Positions 24,611-33,308 are shown, counted from the first letter of the stretch. The stretch: 42,154 bases of DNA from Thermacetogenium sp. UBA4966 (GCA_002397275.1 DHAA01000031.1:1-42154), one strand, 5' to 3'. The notes: generated by a model from the sequence alone, not told the origin. Program-made: numbers and translations.

Positions 24611-25507
24611 TTGAGCCATGAGCTTGATAGTCAGTTTAATGATTATTTAGTTTTCTTACGCGTCGAACGGGGGCTGGCAGAGAATACCGTGTCCTCTTAC
24701 CGCTATGATTTGGAGCAATATGTTTCTTTTTTAAAGGGGAGGGGGCTGACACTGCCGGAGGCGACGCAGGGGGTCGTTTTCAGCTTTTTAAATGATCAGA
24801 GGCGCCAAAAGCGCAGCGCCAGAACCAGGTCGCGTAAGCTGGCCGCGATCCGAGGCCTATACCGCTTTTTTCTGCAGGAGGGACGGATCAGCGCGGACCC
24901 GACGGAGAATCTGACCTCTCCCAAACTGGAAAAGAACCTGCCGCGGGTGCTGAGCATACAGGATATTGATCTGCTGCTCTCTCAGCCCAATAGCGGAACA
25001 GTGATCGGACAGCGGGATAAGGCCATGCTGGAACTGCTCTATGCTTCAGGGATGCGGGTATCGGAAATGCTGGGTTTGGATACGGAACACCTCAATTTGA
25101 ACCTGGGGTTTGTCCGCTGTATGGGGAAGGGTTCCAGGGAAAGGGTCATACCCGTTGGCGAAGTGGCCTGCAGGTGTCTGCGGGAATATCTTTCCCGCAG
25201 CAGGTTAAAGTTAAGGAAGAAGAGCTTTGAGCGGGCCGTTTTTTTGAACAAGCACGGCAGGCGTTTGACGCGTCAGGGATTTTGGAAAATACTGAAAGGC
25301 TATGCCCAGAAAGCCGGAATACAAAAAGAGCTTACTCCGCATGTATTGCGCCATTCGTTTGCCACACATCTCCTGGAAAACGGCGCTGATTTAAGGGCGG
25401 TTCAGGAAATGCTGGGTCATGCCGATATTTCGACAACACAAATTTATACTCATCTGAGTCAAGGAAGGCTGAGGGAAGTATATGAAAAAGCACATCCTAG
25501 ATCGTAA
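24611..25507 (+). CDS. xerD: Tyrosine recombinase XerD
   Basis: XerD (298 residues from TTG 24611) resolves chromosome dimers at dif. The N-terminal SAM-like domain reads FLRVERGLAENTVSSYRYDL; the catalytic domain has Arg in LLYASGMRVSEMLGL, Lys in GKGSRERVIP, HVLRHSFATHLLENGA, GHADISTTQIYTH with the tyrosine nucleophile. Start TTG 24611 gives the usual length and has GGGGGA about 9 bases upstream. Order xerD-deoB-pdp-dacF matches Bacillus. Confidence 0.94.
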   Translation: MSHELDSQFNDYLVFLRVERGLAENTVSSYRYDLEQYVSFLKGRGLTLPEATQGVVFSFLNDQRRQKRSARTRSRKLAAIRGLYRFFLQEGRISADPTENLTSPKLEKNLPRVLSIQDIDLLLSQPNSGTVIGQRDKAMLELLYASGMRVSEMLGLDTEHLNLNLGFVRCMGKGSRERVIPVGEVACRCLREYLSRSRLKLRKKSFERAVFLNKHGRRLTRQGFWKILKGYAQKAGIQKELTPHVLRHSFATHLLENGADLRAVQEMLGHADISTTQIYTHLSQGRLREVYEKAHPRS

Positions 25508-26693
25508 ATGCAGACGGGCTTTGATACTGGTAATGGATGGAATGGGGGTGGGGGAGCTTCCGGATGCCGGCTCTTTTGGGGACAGCGGTTCCTGCACCCT
25601 GGGGAACCTGGCGGAGGCGGTTGGCGGCCTGCATCTTCCCACTCTGGGAGTGCTGGGACTGGGGAATATTATCCCCATTGCAGGCGTCCCTCCTGTGGAA
25701 AAGCCGCGGGCAGCCTATGGAAAGATGGCGATGCGTTCGCCGGGGAAGGATACCACCAGCGGTCACTGGGAGATGAGCGGTTTGATTCTGAAAAAACCCT
25801 TTCCCACTTATCCTGACGGATTCCCGCCGGAGGTGATTATCCCTTTTGAAGAGAGGATCGGGAGAAAGACACTGGGCAATAAGGCGGCGTCCGGGACAGA
25901 GATTATCGAGGAACTGGGCGCCCGGCATATGGAGACAGGTTTCCCCATCGTCTACACCTCCGCGGACAGTGTTTTTCAGATAGCCGCTCATGAGGAGATA
26001 ATACCGCTTCCCGAGCTTTACCGGATCTGTGAGGCGGCAAGAGGCTTGCTTACCGGCCGCCATGCGGTGGGAAGGGTGATCGCGCGCCCCTTTATCGGAG
26101 AGCCCGGCAGTTTTCAGCGCACGGCGCGGCGCCATGATTATTCTCTTGCGCCCCCCGGCCTAACGCTCTTTAATGCTCTGAGCGGCGGCGGATATCAGGT
26201 GATAGCCGTGGGTAAGGTAAACGATGTCTTTGCGGGCAGCGGTGTTACACAATCCATCCCTGCCTTCGGGAACGCGGAGATATTTTCGCAGGCCAGGGAA
26301 GCCTTTAATAAACTTGACCGCGGGCTCGTCTTCGCTACTCTGGTCGACTTCGACACCCTCTATGGCCATCGCAACGATACGCAGGGCTTAGCCGGCGCTC
26401 TGCAGCAGTTTGATTCCTGGCTGCCCCCCCTCCTTTCAGAAATGCGGAGCGGGGATCTGGCGGCCATCACCGCGGATCACGGCTGTGACCCGACCACGCC
26501 CAGCACCGATCACTCCAGAGAGTATGTTCCTTTGCTCGTTGCGGGGCCTGATGTTAAACCGGTTTTTGTGGGAACGCGCCCCACGATGGCCGATTTGGGG
26601 GCTACGTTGGCGGCGCTTTTCGGCGTCGGACAGGGCGAGGGAACCCCCATCAAAGAAATTTTGGAAGGGATGGGCGCTGATGCGGGCGCTTGA
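25482..26693 (+). CDS. deoB: Phosphopentomutase
   Basis: DeoB (403 residues) interconverts ribose or deoxyribose 1- and 5-phosphate. It belongs to the alkaline phosphatase superfamily: metal ligands in VMDGMGVGELPDAG, the active threonine in DTTSGHWEMSG, FDTLYGHRNDTQG, and TADHGCDPTTPSTDHSREY near the end. The ATG overlaps xerD by 26 bases. Coupled to the pyrimidine phosphorylase that follows, it feeds nucleoside sugars into the pentose phosphate pool. Confidence 0.95.
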   Translation: MKKHILDRKCRRALILVMDGMGVGELPDAGSFGDSGSCTLGNLAEAVGGLHLPTLGVLGLGNIIPIAGVPPVEKPRAAYGKMAMRSPGKDTTSGHWEMSGLILKKPFPTYPDGFPPEVIIPFEERIGRKTLGNKAASGTEIIEELGARHMETGFPIVYTSADSVFQIAAHEEIIPLPELYRICEAARGLLTGRHAVGRVIARPFIGEPGSFQRTARRHDYSLAPPGLTLFNALSGGGYQVIAVGKVNDVFAGSGVTQSIPAFGNAEIFSQAREAFNKLDRGLVFATLVDFDTLYGHRNDTQGLAGALQQFDSWLPPLLSEMRSGDLAAITADHGCDPTTPSTDHSREYVPLLVAGPDVKPVFVGTRPTMADLGATLAALFGVGQGEGTPIKEILEGMGADAGA

Positions 26694-27987
26694 TCTGATT
26701 ATCAAAAAGAGAAACGGCGGCCGGTTAAATTTTGAGGAGATAGATTATCTGATTGAGGGCTATGCCTGCGGGGTTATTCCTGATTTTCAGATGTCTGCCT
26801 TTTTAATGGCGGCATATCTGCGAGGGCTTGACTATTCGGAAACAATCGAAATGACGAGAGCTATGATCAAGTCCGGCGATACCCTTGATCTGTCGGTGAT
26901 TCCCGGCGTCAAGGTGGATAAGCACAGTACCGGCGGCGTGGGGGACAAGACCACTCTTGTTTTGACCCCTCTGGTGGCCGCGGCCGGGGTTCCGGTGGTC
27001 AAGATGTCCGGCCGCGCCCTGGGCCATACGGGAGGGACCCTGGACAAACTGCAGTCCATCCCCGGTTTTCGCCTGGATTTGTCCCCGGAGGAGATTACCG
27101 CCGCGGCGCTGCGCACAGGCGCGGTTATAGCCGGACAGACGGCAGAACTGGCGCCCGCGGATAAAAAAATATATGCCTTGCGGGATGTGACCGGAACTGT
27201 GGACAGCCTGCCGCTGATCGCCTGCAGCATCATGTCCAAGAAGATAGCCGGCAGCGCGGATAGAATCGTGCTGGATGTCAAGGTAGGAAGCGGAGGCTTT
27301 CTTCCCTCTACAGAGGAGGCCCGTTCCCTGGGAGAACTGATGGCCGCTATCGGCAATGAGTTTCAGCGCAAGACGGTGATTGTACTGAGCGGCATGGAAC
27401 AGCCTCTGGGCTACGCGGTAGGCAATGCCCTGGAGGTGAAGGAGGCTGTCCATACCCTGCGGGGAGAAGGCCCCGCTGATTTAACAGATCTTTGTCTGGT
27501 TTTGGGAGGGGAGATGCTGGCCGCGGCAGGCGCCGCCCCAACCCCTCAGAGCAGCCGTCAGCGTTTACAGGATCTGCTGCAACAGGGCGCCGGTTTGGAC
27601 AAGCTGAGAGAAATAATCATAGCGCAGGGTGGTTCTCCTGATTTTATCGAACAGCCCTCTCTTTTGCCTGCCGCAGCTCAGAAAATTCATGTTCCTGCCG
27701 GGGAGAGCGGTTTTGTCCAGGCAATAAATGCAAGAGAGACAGGGTGGGTTTCACTGTTGCTCGGCGCCGGGCGGCTGCGTAAAGAAGATGCGGTCGATCC
27801 GGCTGTAGGGGTAACGCTGAAAAAAAAGGTGGGGGATGCTGTTGCCGCAGGGGAAACCCTGGCCGTGCTTCATGTAAACAGCGCCGAGAACCTGCTTGAG
27901 GCCCAACGGAGGATGAGCGGCGCCTTTGTTATCGGCGCGCGCCGGCCGGCGGCGCCTCCCCTGATCTATGATGTGGTCCGCGGTTAG
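26680..27987 (+). CDS. pdp: Pyrimidine-nucleoside phosphorylase
   Basis: A 435-residue phosphorylase that releases pyrimidine bases and (deoxy)ribose 1-phosphate. KVDKHSTGGVGDKTTL is the phosphate-binding signature, followed by SGRALGHTGGTLDKLQ; the C-terminal GDAVAAGETLAVLH domain is also typical. Start ATG 26680 overlaps deoB by 14 bases and has GGAAGGG upstream; the longer open frame back to 26410 is only deoB in another frame. Confidence 0.94.
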   Translation: MRALDLIIKKRNGGRLNFEEIDYLIEGYACGVIPDFQMSAFLMAAYLRGLDYSETIEMTRAMIKSGDTLDLSVIPGVKVDKHSTGGVGDKTTLVLTPLVAAAGVPVVKMSGRALGHTGGTLDKLQSIPGFRLDLSPEEITAAALRTGAVIAGQTAELAPADKKIYALRDVTGTVDSLPLIACSIMSKKIAGSADRIVLDVKVGSGGFLPSTEEARSLGELMAAIGNEFQRKTVIVLSGMEQPLGYAVGNALEVKEAVHTLRGEGPADLTDLCLVLGGEMLAAAGAAPTPQSSRQRLQDLLQQGAGLDKLREIIIAQGGSPDFIEQPSLLPAAAQKIHVPAGESGFVQAINARETGWVSLLLGAGRLRKEDAVDPAVGVTLKKKVGDAVAAGETLAVLHVNSAENLLEAQRRMSGAFVIGARRPAAPPLIYDVVRG

Positions 27988-28074
27988 TGGATTATCTCCA
28001 CTATTTGGAAGGCATCCCGGGATTTATTTTGCAGATACTAAGGGGAGATGATCTTAAGGGGGATCGCAAGCGCT

Positions 28075-29217
28075 ATGCGTCGATATCGTTGGATAATTGC
28101 AATTTCTATAGCTGTATTTCTTCTAACCGTACCTGCCGGGTTGGTCTGGGGCAGCGCCGCCCCGGAAATAAAAGCGCCTTCTGCTGTTCTTATAGAGGCG
28201 CATACCGGGAAAATACTCTGTCAGAAAAACCCGCATCAGCGGCGCGCTCCGGCCAGTGTGACCAAAGTAGTCACTCTCCTTGTGGCTATGGACGCGGTGA
28301 GGGATGGAAAAGTAGAGTGGGACGACCAGGTGACGGCCAGCGAGGCTGCCTGGGAGATGGGGGGTTCTGAGATCTGGCTGGAACCGGGAGAGAAGATGTC
28401 TTTTAAGGAGATGCTGGTCGCCATCGCCGTGGGCTCGGCAAATGATGCTTGCGTAGCGGTAGCGGAGCATATTGCCGGAAGCGAAAAGGCCTTTGTGGAA
28501 CTCATGAACGGCAAGGCTAAGGAATTGGGTCTGAAAAACACAATGTTCGTTAATGTCCACGGTCTCCCTGCCAAGGGACACTATACGAGTGCCTATGATA
28601 TGTCCGTGTTTTGCCGTGAGGCTGCTCGGTACCCTGAATTTTTGGAACTGACCAACATCAAACACTATAAGCTGCGCAAAGGAAAAACGCAGCTTGACAA
28701 TACCAATAAACTGTTGTGGTATTATGATGGGAGCGATGGATTTAAAACCGGCTGGACAACTGAAGCCAATTACTGTCTGGCCTCCACGGTAAAACGAAAT
28801 GAACTGCGGCTTATCTGCTGTGTTTTCGGCATTCCTGAAGTTGGGGGGCATTTCAAGGAATCTATGAGCCTGTTCGATTGGGGATTTGCCAACTATACCT
28901 TCAAGCGGCTGCTCAAGCCTGGGGAGGTCGTTGGAGAGGCGCCTGTCGGTAAAGGCGCCCTAGATCATGTCGCCGCTGTGGCGCCGCAAGGCGCCGGTGT
29001 CTTAACCCCTAAAGGGGATGATAAAAAAGTGAGAACAGAGGTAAAACTCCTGCCTTCAATCGATGCTCCTGTAAGCAAAGGGGATATTGTCGGTGAATTA
29101 AGGATTATAGTCGACGGCAAAACCAGTGAAAAAGTAACTCTGGAGGCGCAGAGGGACGTGCCCCGGGGAAGCTTTTGGCGGCAGTTAAAAAAGGGTTTCA
29201 GTTCGCTTGCCGGATAG
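28075..29217 (+). CDS. dacF: D-alanyl-D-alanine carboxypeptidase, DacF type
   Basis: A penicillin-binding protein of the S11 family (380 residues from ATG 28075). A signal peptide (WIIAISIAVFLLTVPAGLVWGS), then SVTK in APASVTKVVTLL, SAN in VGSANDACVAVAEH and KTG in DGFKTGWTT give the full catalytic set; a C-terminal beta domain and an amphipathic tail follow. In Bacillus dacF is a forespore enzyme that trims cortex peptidoglycan and precedes spoIIA, as here. ATG 28048 is an alternative start with a cramped ribosome site. It ends at a strong terminator. Confidence 0.93.
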   Translation: MRRYRWIIAISIAVFLLTVPAGLVWGSAAPEIKAPSAVLIEAHTGKILCQKNPHQRRAPASVTKVVTLLVAMDAVRDGKVEWDDQVTASEAAWEMGGSEIWLEPGEKMSFKEMLVAIAVGSANDACVAVAEHIAGSEKAFVELMNGKAKELGLKNTMFVNVHGLPAKGHYTSAYDMSVFCREAARYPEFLELTNIKHYKLRKGKTQLDNTNKLLWYYDGSDGFKTGWTTEANYCLASTVKRNELRLICCVFGIPEVGGHFKESMSLFDWGFANYTFKRLLKPGEVVGEAPVGKGALDHVAAVAPQGAGVLTPKGDDKKVRTEVKLLPSIDAPVSKGDIVGELRIIVDGKTSEKVTLEAQRDVPRGSFWRQLKKGFSSLAG

Positions 29218-29228
29218 CGCTGCTTTTT

Positions 29229-29260
29229 AAAAAACCCCTCGCCATGCCGAGGGGTTTTTT
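29229..29260 (+). terminator. Strong Rho-independent terminator after dacF
   Basis: CCCCTCG at 29235-29241 pairs with CGAGGGG at 29248-29254 with a six-base loop, an A run before and T6 after; it can work in both directions. It separates dacF from the spoIIA operon. Confidence 0.9.
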
Positions 29261-29295
29261 GATCCAGCAACCTATCTTAATAACCATTAATTAGC

Positions 29296-29318
29296 AGGAA
29301 TTCAGATCATCAATGAAG
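29296..29318 (+). promoter_or_regulatory. Candidate sigma-H promoter of the spoIIA operon
   Basis: AGGAATT at 29296-29302, a 12-base spacer, then GAAG at 29315-29318. This fits the sigma-H pattern (AGGAWWW, 12-14 bases, GAAT) apart from the last base of the -10. The spoIIA operon is sigma-H and Spo0A dependent in Bacillus. Confidence 0.45.
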
Positions 29319-29352
29319 AACTAATGCTTGAAAAGTGAGGGAGGGGTGATTC

Positions 29353-29703
29353 TTGGACCTGGAGCTAAAAAAAATGGGAAGCGTTTTGGCCGTCAGGGTT
29401 GGCGGAGAATTTGATCTGCAGGCGGTGGATTACTGCCGCCAGGAGATCGATCAGAAAATTCGGGCAGAGGGTTTTAAGGATATCCTCTTTGACCTGGAAA
29501 GGGTTACGTTTATCGATAGTTCCGGATTAGGGGTGATTCTGGGCAGATATAGAAAGGCCAGGGAAAAAGAGGGGAAAGTGGCTATCTCCAATAACAGTTC
29601 CAGAGTTGCGAAGATTTTAGAGCTTTCCGGGATCACTCGTTTGATTCCGGTTTATCCCAGTACATCGCAGGCCTTAAAGTATTTAGCCAGGGGGGTAGGT
29701 TGA
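29353..29703 (+). CDS. spoIIAA: Anti-sigma-F factor antagonist
   Basis: SpoIIAA (116 residues), a STAS-domain protein. When dephosphorylated by SpoIIE it pulls SpoIIAB off sigma-F in the forespore. The phosphorylated serine lies in FIDSSGLGVILGRY (Ser57, equal to Ser58 of Bacillus). TTG start with GGGAGGGG nearby. First gene of the classic three-gene operon. Confidence 0.95.
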   Translation: MDLELKKMGSVLAVRVGGEFDLQAVDYCRQEIDQKIRAEGFKDILFDLERVTFIDSSGLGVILGRYRKAREKEGKVAISNNSSRVAKILELSGITRLIPVYPSTSQALKYLARGVG

Positions 29704-29704
29704 T

Positions 29705-30145
29705 ATGCAGCTGCGCAATCGCATGAAACTGGAGTTGTTGAGTCTCCCTGAGAATGTAAGACTGGCGCGTGTGGCGGTGGCCGCCTTTGCCTCCGAGATC
29801 GATTACAATGTCAATGATCTTGAGGAGATCAAGGTGGCGGTATCGGAAGCGGTTTCCAACGCCATCATTCATGGTTATCAGCAGAAGCCGGACGGTGTTG
29901 TTAAACTAACGGCAAGTTTATTTGCCGATGCTCTGGAGATTATAATTGAGGATCAGGGGAAGGGGATTAAGGAGCTGGAAAAAGCTCTGGAGACTAATTC
30001 AAGCAGCGATCCGGAAAGAATGGGGTTGGGGTTTGTTTTTATGCGCTCTTTCATGGATGAGGTAGAGTTAACCTCAGCGCCCGGCGAGGGGACGACTGTA
30101 AAAATGAGCAAAAAATTGCCTGGTGAAGCACAGGCGGAAACTTAA
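29705..30145 (+). CDS. spoIIAB: Anti-sigma-F factor / serine kinase
   Basis: SpoIIAB (146 residues), a GHKL-type ATPase that holds sigma-F inactive and phosphorylates SpoIIAA. The N box is EIKVAVSEAVSNAIIHGY, the G1 box IEDQGKGI, and the G2 region GLGFVFMRSFMDEV. One base separates it from spoIIAA; GGGGGTAGG lies ahead of the ATG. Confidence 0.95.
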   Translation: MQLRNRMKLELLSLPENVRLARVAVAAFASEIDYNVNDLEEIKVAVSEAVSNAIIHGYQQKPDGVVKLTASLFADALEIIIEDQGKGIKELEKALETNSSSDPERMGLGFVFMRSFMDEVELTSAPGEGTTVKMSKKLPGEAQAET

Positions 30146-30156
30146 GAGGGGTTCTT

Positions 30157-30918
30157 ATGGGGTTGCAGGACATGAGTCTGCCTCGCTTTCCCCTCCTCAA
30201 GGAAGAGGAGACACTGCAGCTGCTGGAGAGAGCGCGCCGGGGTGACCAGGAGGCGAGAGAAAAGCTGGTCAACTGCAATTACCGTTTGGTTTTCAATATT
30301 ATCAAGCGCTTTGAGGGACGCGGATATGAAAGCGACGACCTCTTTCAGATCGGGATTATTGGTTTGATTAAAGCCATTGACAACTTTGATCACTCGTTTA
30401 AGGTAAAGTTTTCCACTTATGCGGTACCGATGATTATCGGAGAGATTCGCCGATTTCTAAGGGATGATCACCCGGTCAAAATCACCAGAGCGATGAAAGA
30501 AAAGGGTGTGCAGGTAAGGCAATCACGGGAAAGCTTAATTCGTAAACTGGGCAGGGAGCCGACTGTGGCGGAGATCGCTTCAGACCTGAATATGGCAAAT
30601 GAGGAAGTTATTCTGGCCATTGAAGCGGCCCAGACCCCGGTTTCTCTTTTCGAAACGGTGGGCCAGGCGGGAGATGAATCATCAGAACTGATCGATTGCT
30701 TGTCGAGCGGTGATGAACAGGAAAGCGGATGGCTGGAAAGAATCGATCTCCTTGACGCCATGGAGTGCCTTCCGGAGCGAGAACGGCAGATCATATTATT
30801 GCGCTACTTTCAGGATAAAACGCAAACGGAAATTGGCGAAGAGATGGGACTGTCGCAGGTTCAGGTATCTCGGCTGGAACAGAGAGCCGTAAGCAAACTG
30901 CGGGAATATCTGCGCTGA
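30157..30918 (+). CDS. sigF: RNA polymerase sporulation sigma factor SigF
   Basis: Sigma-F (253 residues), the first forespore sigma factor. Region 2 reads DDLFQIGIIGLIKAIDNFD and FSTYAVPMIIGEIRRFLRDD; region 3 RKLGREPTVAEIAS; region 4 LPERERQIILLRYF and QTEIGEEMGLSQVQVSRLE. GAGGGG precedes the ATG. Ends at a clear terminator. Confidence 0.96.
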   Translation: MGLQDMSLPRFPLLKEEETLQLLERARRGDQEAREKLVNCNYRLVFNIIKRFEGRGYESDDLFQIGIIGLIKAIDNFDHSFKVKFSTYAVPMIIGEIRRFLRDDHPVKITRAMKEKGVQVRQSRESLIRKLGREPTVAEIASDLNMANEEVILAIEAAQTPVSLFETVGQAGDESSELIDCLSSGDEQESGWLERIDLLDAMECLPERERQIILLRYFQDKTQTEIGEEMGLSQVQVSRLEQRAVSKLREYLR

Positions 30919-30949
30919 CCCGGGCGAACCTGCCCGGGTTTTGTTTTTT
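30919..30949 (+). terminator. Terminator after sigF
   Basis: CCCGGGC at 30919-30925 pairs with GCCCGGG at 30932-30938, then TTTTGTTTTTT. It ends the spoIIA operon two bases past the sigF stop. Confidence 0.88.
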
Positions 30950-30951
30950 GA

Positions 30952-30980
30952 GTATATTGGCCGGAATGGAGGAAATAATA
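30952..30980 (+). promoter_or_regulatory. Candidate forespore promoter for the dodecin-spoVA operon
   Basis: GTATA at 30952-30956, a 14-base spacer, then GGAAATAATA at 30971-30980, which matches the sigma-F -10 consensus at every defined position and also contains the sigma-G-like ATAATA. spoVA operons are sigma-G dependent in Bacillus. The next ribosome site (AAAGGAG) follows within about 15 bases. Confidence 0.55.
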
Positions 30981-31009
30981 ACTTTAAAATTCAAAGGAGA
31001 TGATTTGCA

Positions 31010-31204
31010 TTGGTTGTTAAAGTTATGGATCTTGTCGGCGAATCTGACAGCAGTTGGGATGACGCGGTGAAAGGAGCCGTCCGGCAGGCATCCCGCAGCG
31101 CCGGCAATATTACCGGTGTGGAAGTCGCCAACCTGACGGCCGGTGTCCGAGACGGCAATATTTATGAGTATAAGGCAAATGTGAGGGTCGCTTATAAAGA
31201 ATAA
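31010..31204 (+). CDS. Dodecin family protein
   Basis: A 64-residue dodecin-like protein. Dodecins assemble as hollow dodecamers that store flavin or related ligands. SDSSWDDAVKGAVRQAS is the helix and EYKANVRVAYKE the last strand. The flavin-stacking Trp36 and the Gln55 of the haloarchaeal protein align with Gly36 and Lys55, so classic flavin binding is not predicted; it falls in the bacterial group without that Trp. TTG start behind AAAGGAG. It lies between a forespore-type promoter and spoVAC, which suggests a spore role (inference). Confidence 0.88.
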   Translation: MVVKVMDLVGESDSSWDDAVKGAVRQASRSAGNITGVEVANLTAGVRDGNIYEYKANVRVAYKE

Positions 31205-31232
31205 GCAGCCGGCATATCTGCTCGAATACTGC

Positions 31233-31276
31233 GCCGGAAGTCGGAGAGTAAAGACCTCCGGATTTGGACTTCCGGC
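31233..31276 (+). repeat. Inverted repeat between dodecin and spoVAC
   Basis: GCCGGAAGTC at 31233-31242 is the exact complement of GACTTCCGGC at 31267-31276, and CGGAG 31242-31246 can pair with CTCCG 31256-31260 inside. No T tract follows, so it is more likely an mRNA processing or stability hairpin than a terminator. A further half copy (CATCCGACTTC) follows directly. Confidence 0.6.
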
Positions 31277-31310
31277 ATCCGACTTCTATTACAGGCAGGT
31301 GAGTCAGGGA

Positions 31311-31775
31311 ATGGATGGAAATGGAGAGCAGCAAGCGAGGGAGAATCGCCAGGAAGAGTACAGACTGCTGGTAGAATCAATCAAGCCGAAGCATAATCTG
31401 TTACAAAACTGTGTTAACGCCTTTCTGGTAGGGGGGGCTATCTGCCTGATCGGACAACTGTTTTTGATCTTTTATTCAGGGCAGGGTTTAGGCGAAAAAG
31501 AGGCGGCAGCGGCTACGGCAGGTACGATGGTCTTTATCGGAGCTTTATTGACCGGTATGGGGGTCTATGATAAGATCGGCAAATTTGCCGGGGCAGGATC
31601 TATCGTTCCCATTACAGGGTTTGCCAATTCGATTGTGGCGCCTGCTATGGAATATAAACGGGAAGGGTTCGTTTTCGGGGTAGGGGCGAAGATGTTCACT
31701 GTTGCCGGGCCTGTGCTTGTCTACGGAACGCTTATTTCATGTATAATCGGGATCATCTATTTTTTGCTGCAATAG
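31311..31775 (+). CDS. spoVAC: Stage V sporulation protein AC
   Basis: SpoVAC (about 154 residues), a mechanosensitive-type membrane channel of the SpoVA system that moves dipicolinic acid into the forespore and out on germination. Four helices are visible, with GKFAGAGSIVPITGFANS as the family signature and a repeat-like match in SpoVAE. ATG 31311 follows a perfect AGGTGA by 8 bases; GTG 31299 is the alternative. Confidence 0.94.
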   Translation: MDGNGEQQARENRQEEYRLLVESIKPKHNLLQNCVNAFLVGGAICLIGQLFLIFYSGQGLGEKEAAAATAGTMVFIGALLTGMGVYDKIGKFAGAGSIVPITGFANSIVAPAMEYKREGFVFGVGAKMFTVAGPVLVYGTLISCIIGIIYFLLQ

Positions 31776-31784
31776 GGTGATGTA

Positions 31785-32792
31785 ATGGGCAATAAGTGCG
31801 GGGAGCAGTCCGTTTCTTTTTCTCAGCCGCTTGTCATTACCTCCGGCGCCAACATTGTAGGGCCTGATGAAGGTAAAGGCCCGCTGGCTTCATACTTTGA
31901 CCTGATTCTCGATGATATGCTCTTCGGGGAGAAGTCCTGGGAGACGGCTGAGCGCAAGATGCTTGAGGAAAGCGCCAAGCTTGCTCTGCGGAAGATCAAT
32001 CTACAGCCGCAGGATATCGACTTTTTTTTAGCAGGGGACTTGATGAACCAAATTATCAGCGCCAACTTTGCCGCTCGCGGCCTGGGGATACCTTTTTTCG
32101 GTTTGTTTGGCGCCTGCTCAACCTTCGCGGAAGCCATCCTGCTGGGGGGAATCCTCATCGACGGGGGATTTGCCCGGCGTGTTCTTTTGAGTTCATCCAG
32201 CCATAACCTCAGTGCGGAGAAGCAGTTTCGTTTTCCGGTGGAGCAAGGGGTGCAGAGGTCTCCTACCGCGCAATGGACAACTACCGGCAGCGGCGCCGTG
32301 GTTTTGGATGCGGAAGGAGATGGCCCTCGAGTAAGCAAGGGTACGGTAGGGAAGGTGTTGGATTTGGGGGTTACGGACGCCAACAACATGGGAGCGGCCA
32401 TGGCGCCGGCAGCCGCGGACACCATCTTAAGTCACTTCCAGGATACAGGGACAAGCCCCGAATCCTATGATCTGATCGTAACCGGAGATCTGGGAAAGGT
32501 TGGTCAGGAAGCCTTGCTGCAGCTGCTCAGGCAGCGCGGCTGTGATCCCGGTGATAAAGTGCGTGACTGCGGGCTTTTGATCTATGACCTTGCCGCGCAG
32601 GATATGCATGCCGGGGGAAGCGGATGCGGCTGTTCGGCTACTGTCTTTACGGGATTTCTCCTGAAAAAACTGAGAGAAAAAGAGTATCAGAACCTTCTTT
32701 TTGTGGCTACCGGGGCCTTGATGAGCCCTCTTAGCTGTCAACAGGGGGAAACCATTCCCGCTGTTGCTCACGCGGTTGCGGTGTCCGGCTGA
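31785..32792 (+). CDS. spoVAD: Stage V sporulation protein AD
   Basis: SpoVAD (335 residues), a soluble thiolase-fold protein that binds dipicolinic acid on the inner membrane of the spore. FFGLFGACSTFAEAILLGG carries the position of the thiolase cysteine, and GSGCGCSATVFTGFLL lies near the C terminus. Starts with ATG nine bases after spoVAC. Confidence 0.95.
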   Translation: MGNKCGEQSVSFSQPLVITSGANIVGPDEGKGPLASYFDLILDDMLFGEKSWETAERKMLEESAKLALRKINLQPQDIDFFLAGDLMNQIISANFAARGLGIPFFGLFGACSTFAEAILLGGILIDGGFARRVLLSSSSHNLSAEKQFRFPVEQGVQRSPTAQWTTTGSGAVVLDAEGDGPRVSKGTVGKVLDLGVTDANNMGAAMAPAAADTILSHFQDTGTSPESYDLIVTGDLGKVGQEALLQLLRQRGCDPGDKVRDCGLLIYDLAAQDMHAGGSGCGCSATVFTGFLLKKLREKEYQNLLFVATGALMSPLSCQQGETIPAVAHAVAVSG

Positions 32793-32882
32793 AAGGCAGC
32801 GGCGCCCTGTCCGAAGCAGACGCCTGAATAAATCAGATGGATAAAGCAAAATTTCGGTTGCCGGGTGGAAAGAGGTGGACTG

Positions 32883-33239
32883 TTGCAATTTGTTCTGGCT
32901 TTCGTCGTAGGGGGTTTGCTCTGTGTGGCCGGCCAGCTGTGGATGGATCTGACCAGGTCTTCGGTAACCCCTGCTCATATACTTGTCGGGTTTGTTGCCG
33001 GAGGCGCAGTCCTCAGCGCTCTTGGCCTCTATCAGCCTCTGGTGGATTTCGCCGGGGCGGGGGCGACGATACCCCTTTCCGGTTTTGGGCACAGTCTGGC
33101 CCAGGGAGCGATCGCGGCTGTGCGGCAGAAGGGCCTTTTGGGCGCTTTTGCCGGGGGGCTGGAGGCTAATGCGGTCGGCGTTGCCGCGGCAGTGGTTTTC
33201 GGTTATGTCGCCGCGGTGCTTTTTAATCCCCGCGGCTGA
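32883..33239 (+). CDS. spoVAE: Stage V sporulation protein AE
   Basis: SpoVAE (118 residues; the SpoVAEB type), a four-helix membrane protein homologous to SpoVAC, seen in DFAGAGATIPLSGFGHSLAQG. It completes the minimal AC-AD-AE set found in Clostridia. TTG 32883 follows AAAGAGGTGG and gives the family N terminus (QFVLAFVVGGLLCVAGQL); earlier TTG codons lack a ribosome site. A hairpin CCCCGC/GCGGGG at 33281-33295 without a T tract lies just downstream. Confidence 0.94.
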   Translation: MQFVLAFVVGGLLCVAGQLWMDLTRSSVTPAHILVGFVAGGAVLSALGLYQPLVDFAGAGATIPLSGFGHSLAQGAIAAVRQKGLLGAFAGGLEANAVGVAAAVVFGYVAAVLFNPRG

Positions 33240-33308
33240 GCGCCCGCGGCATACGTTATTTTCAAGGTAGACGTCCATGTCCCCGCGATGCGGGGGCGCC
33301 ATCAGAAG

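Noticed and set aside
26410..26679. A 90-residue extension of the pyrimidine phosphorylase
   Set aside because: It is deoB read in another frame; ATG 26680 gives the usual N terminus.
32427..33302. A 291-codon minus-strand frame opposite spoVAD and spoVAE
   Set aside because: Antisense shadow of conserved spoVA genes with no family resemblance.
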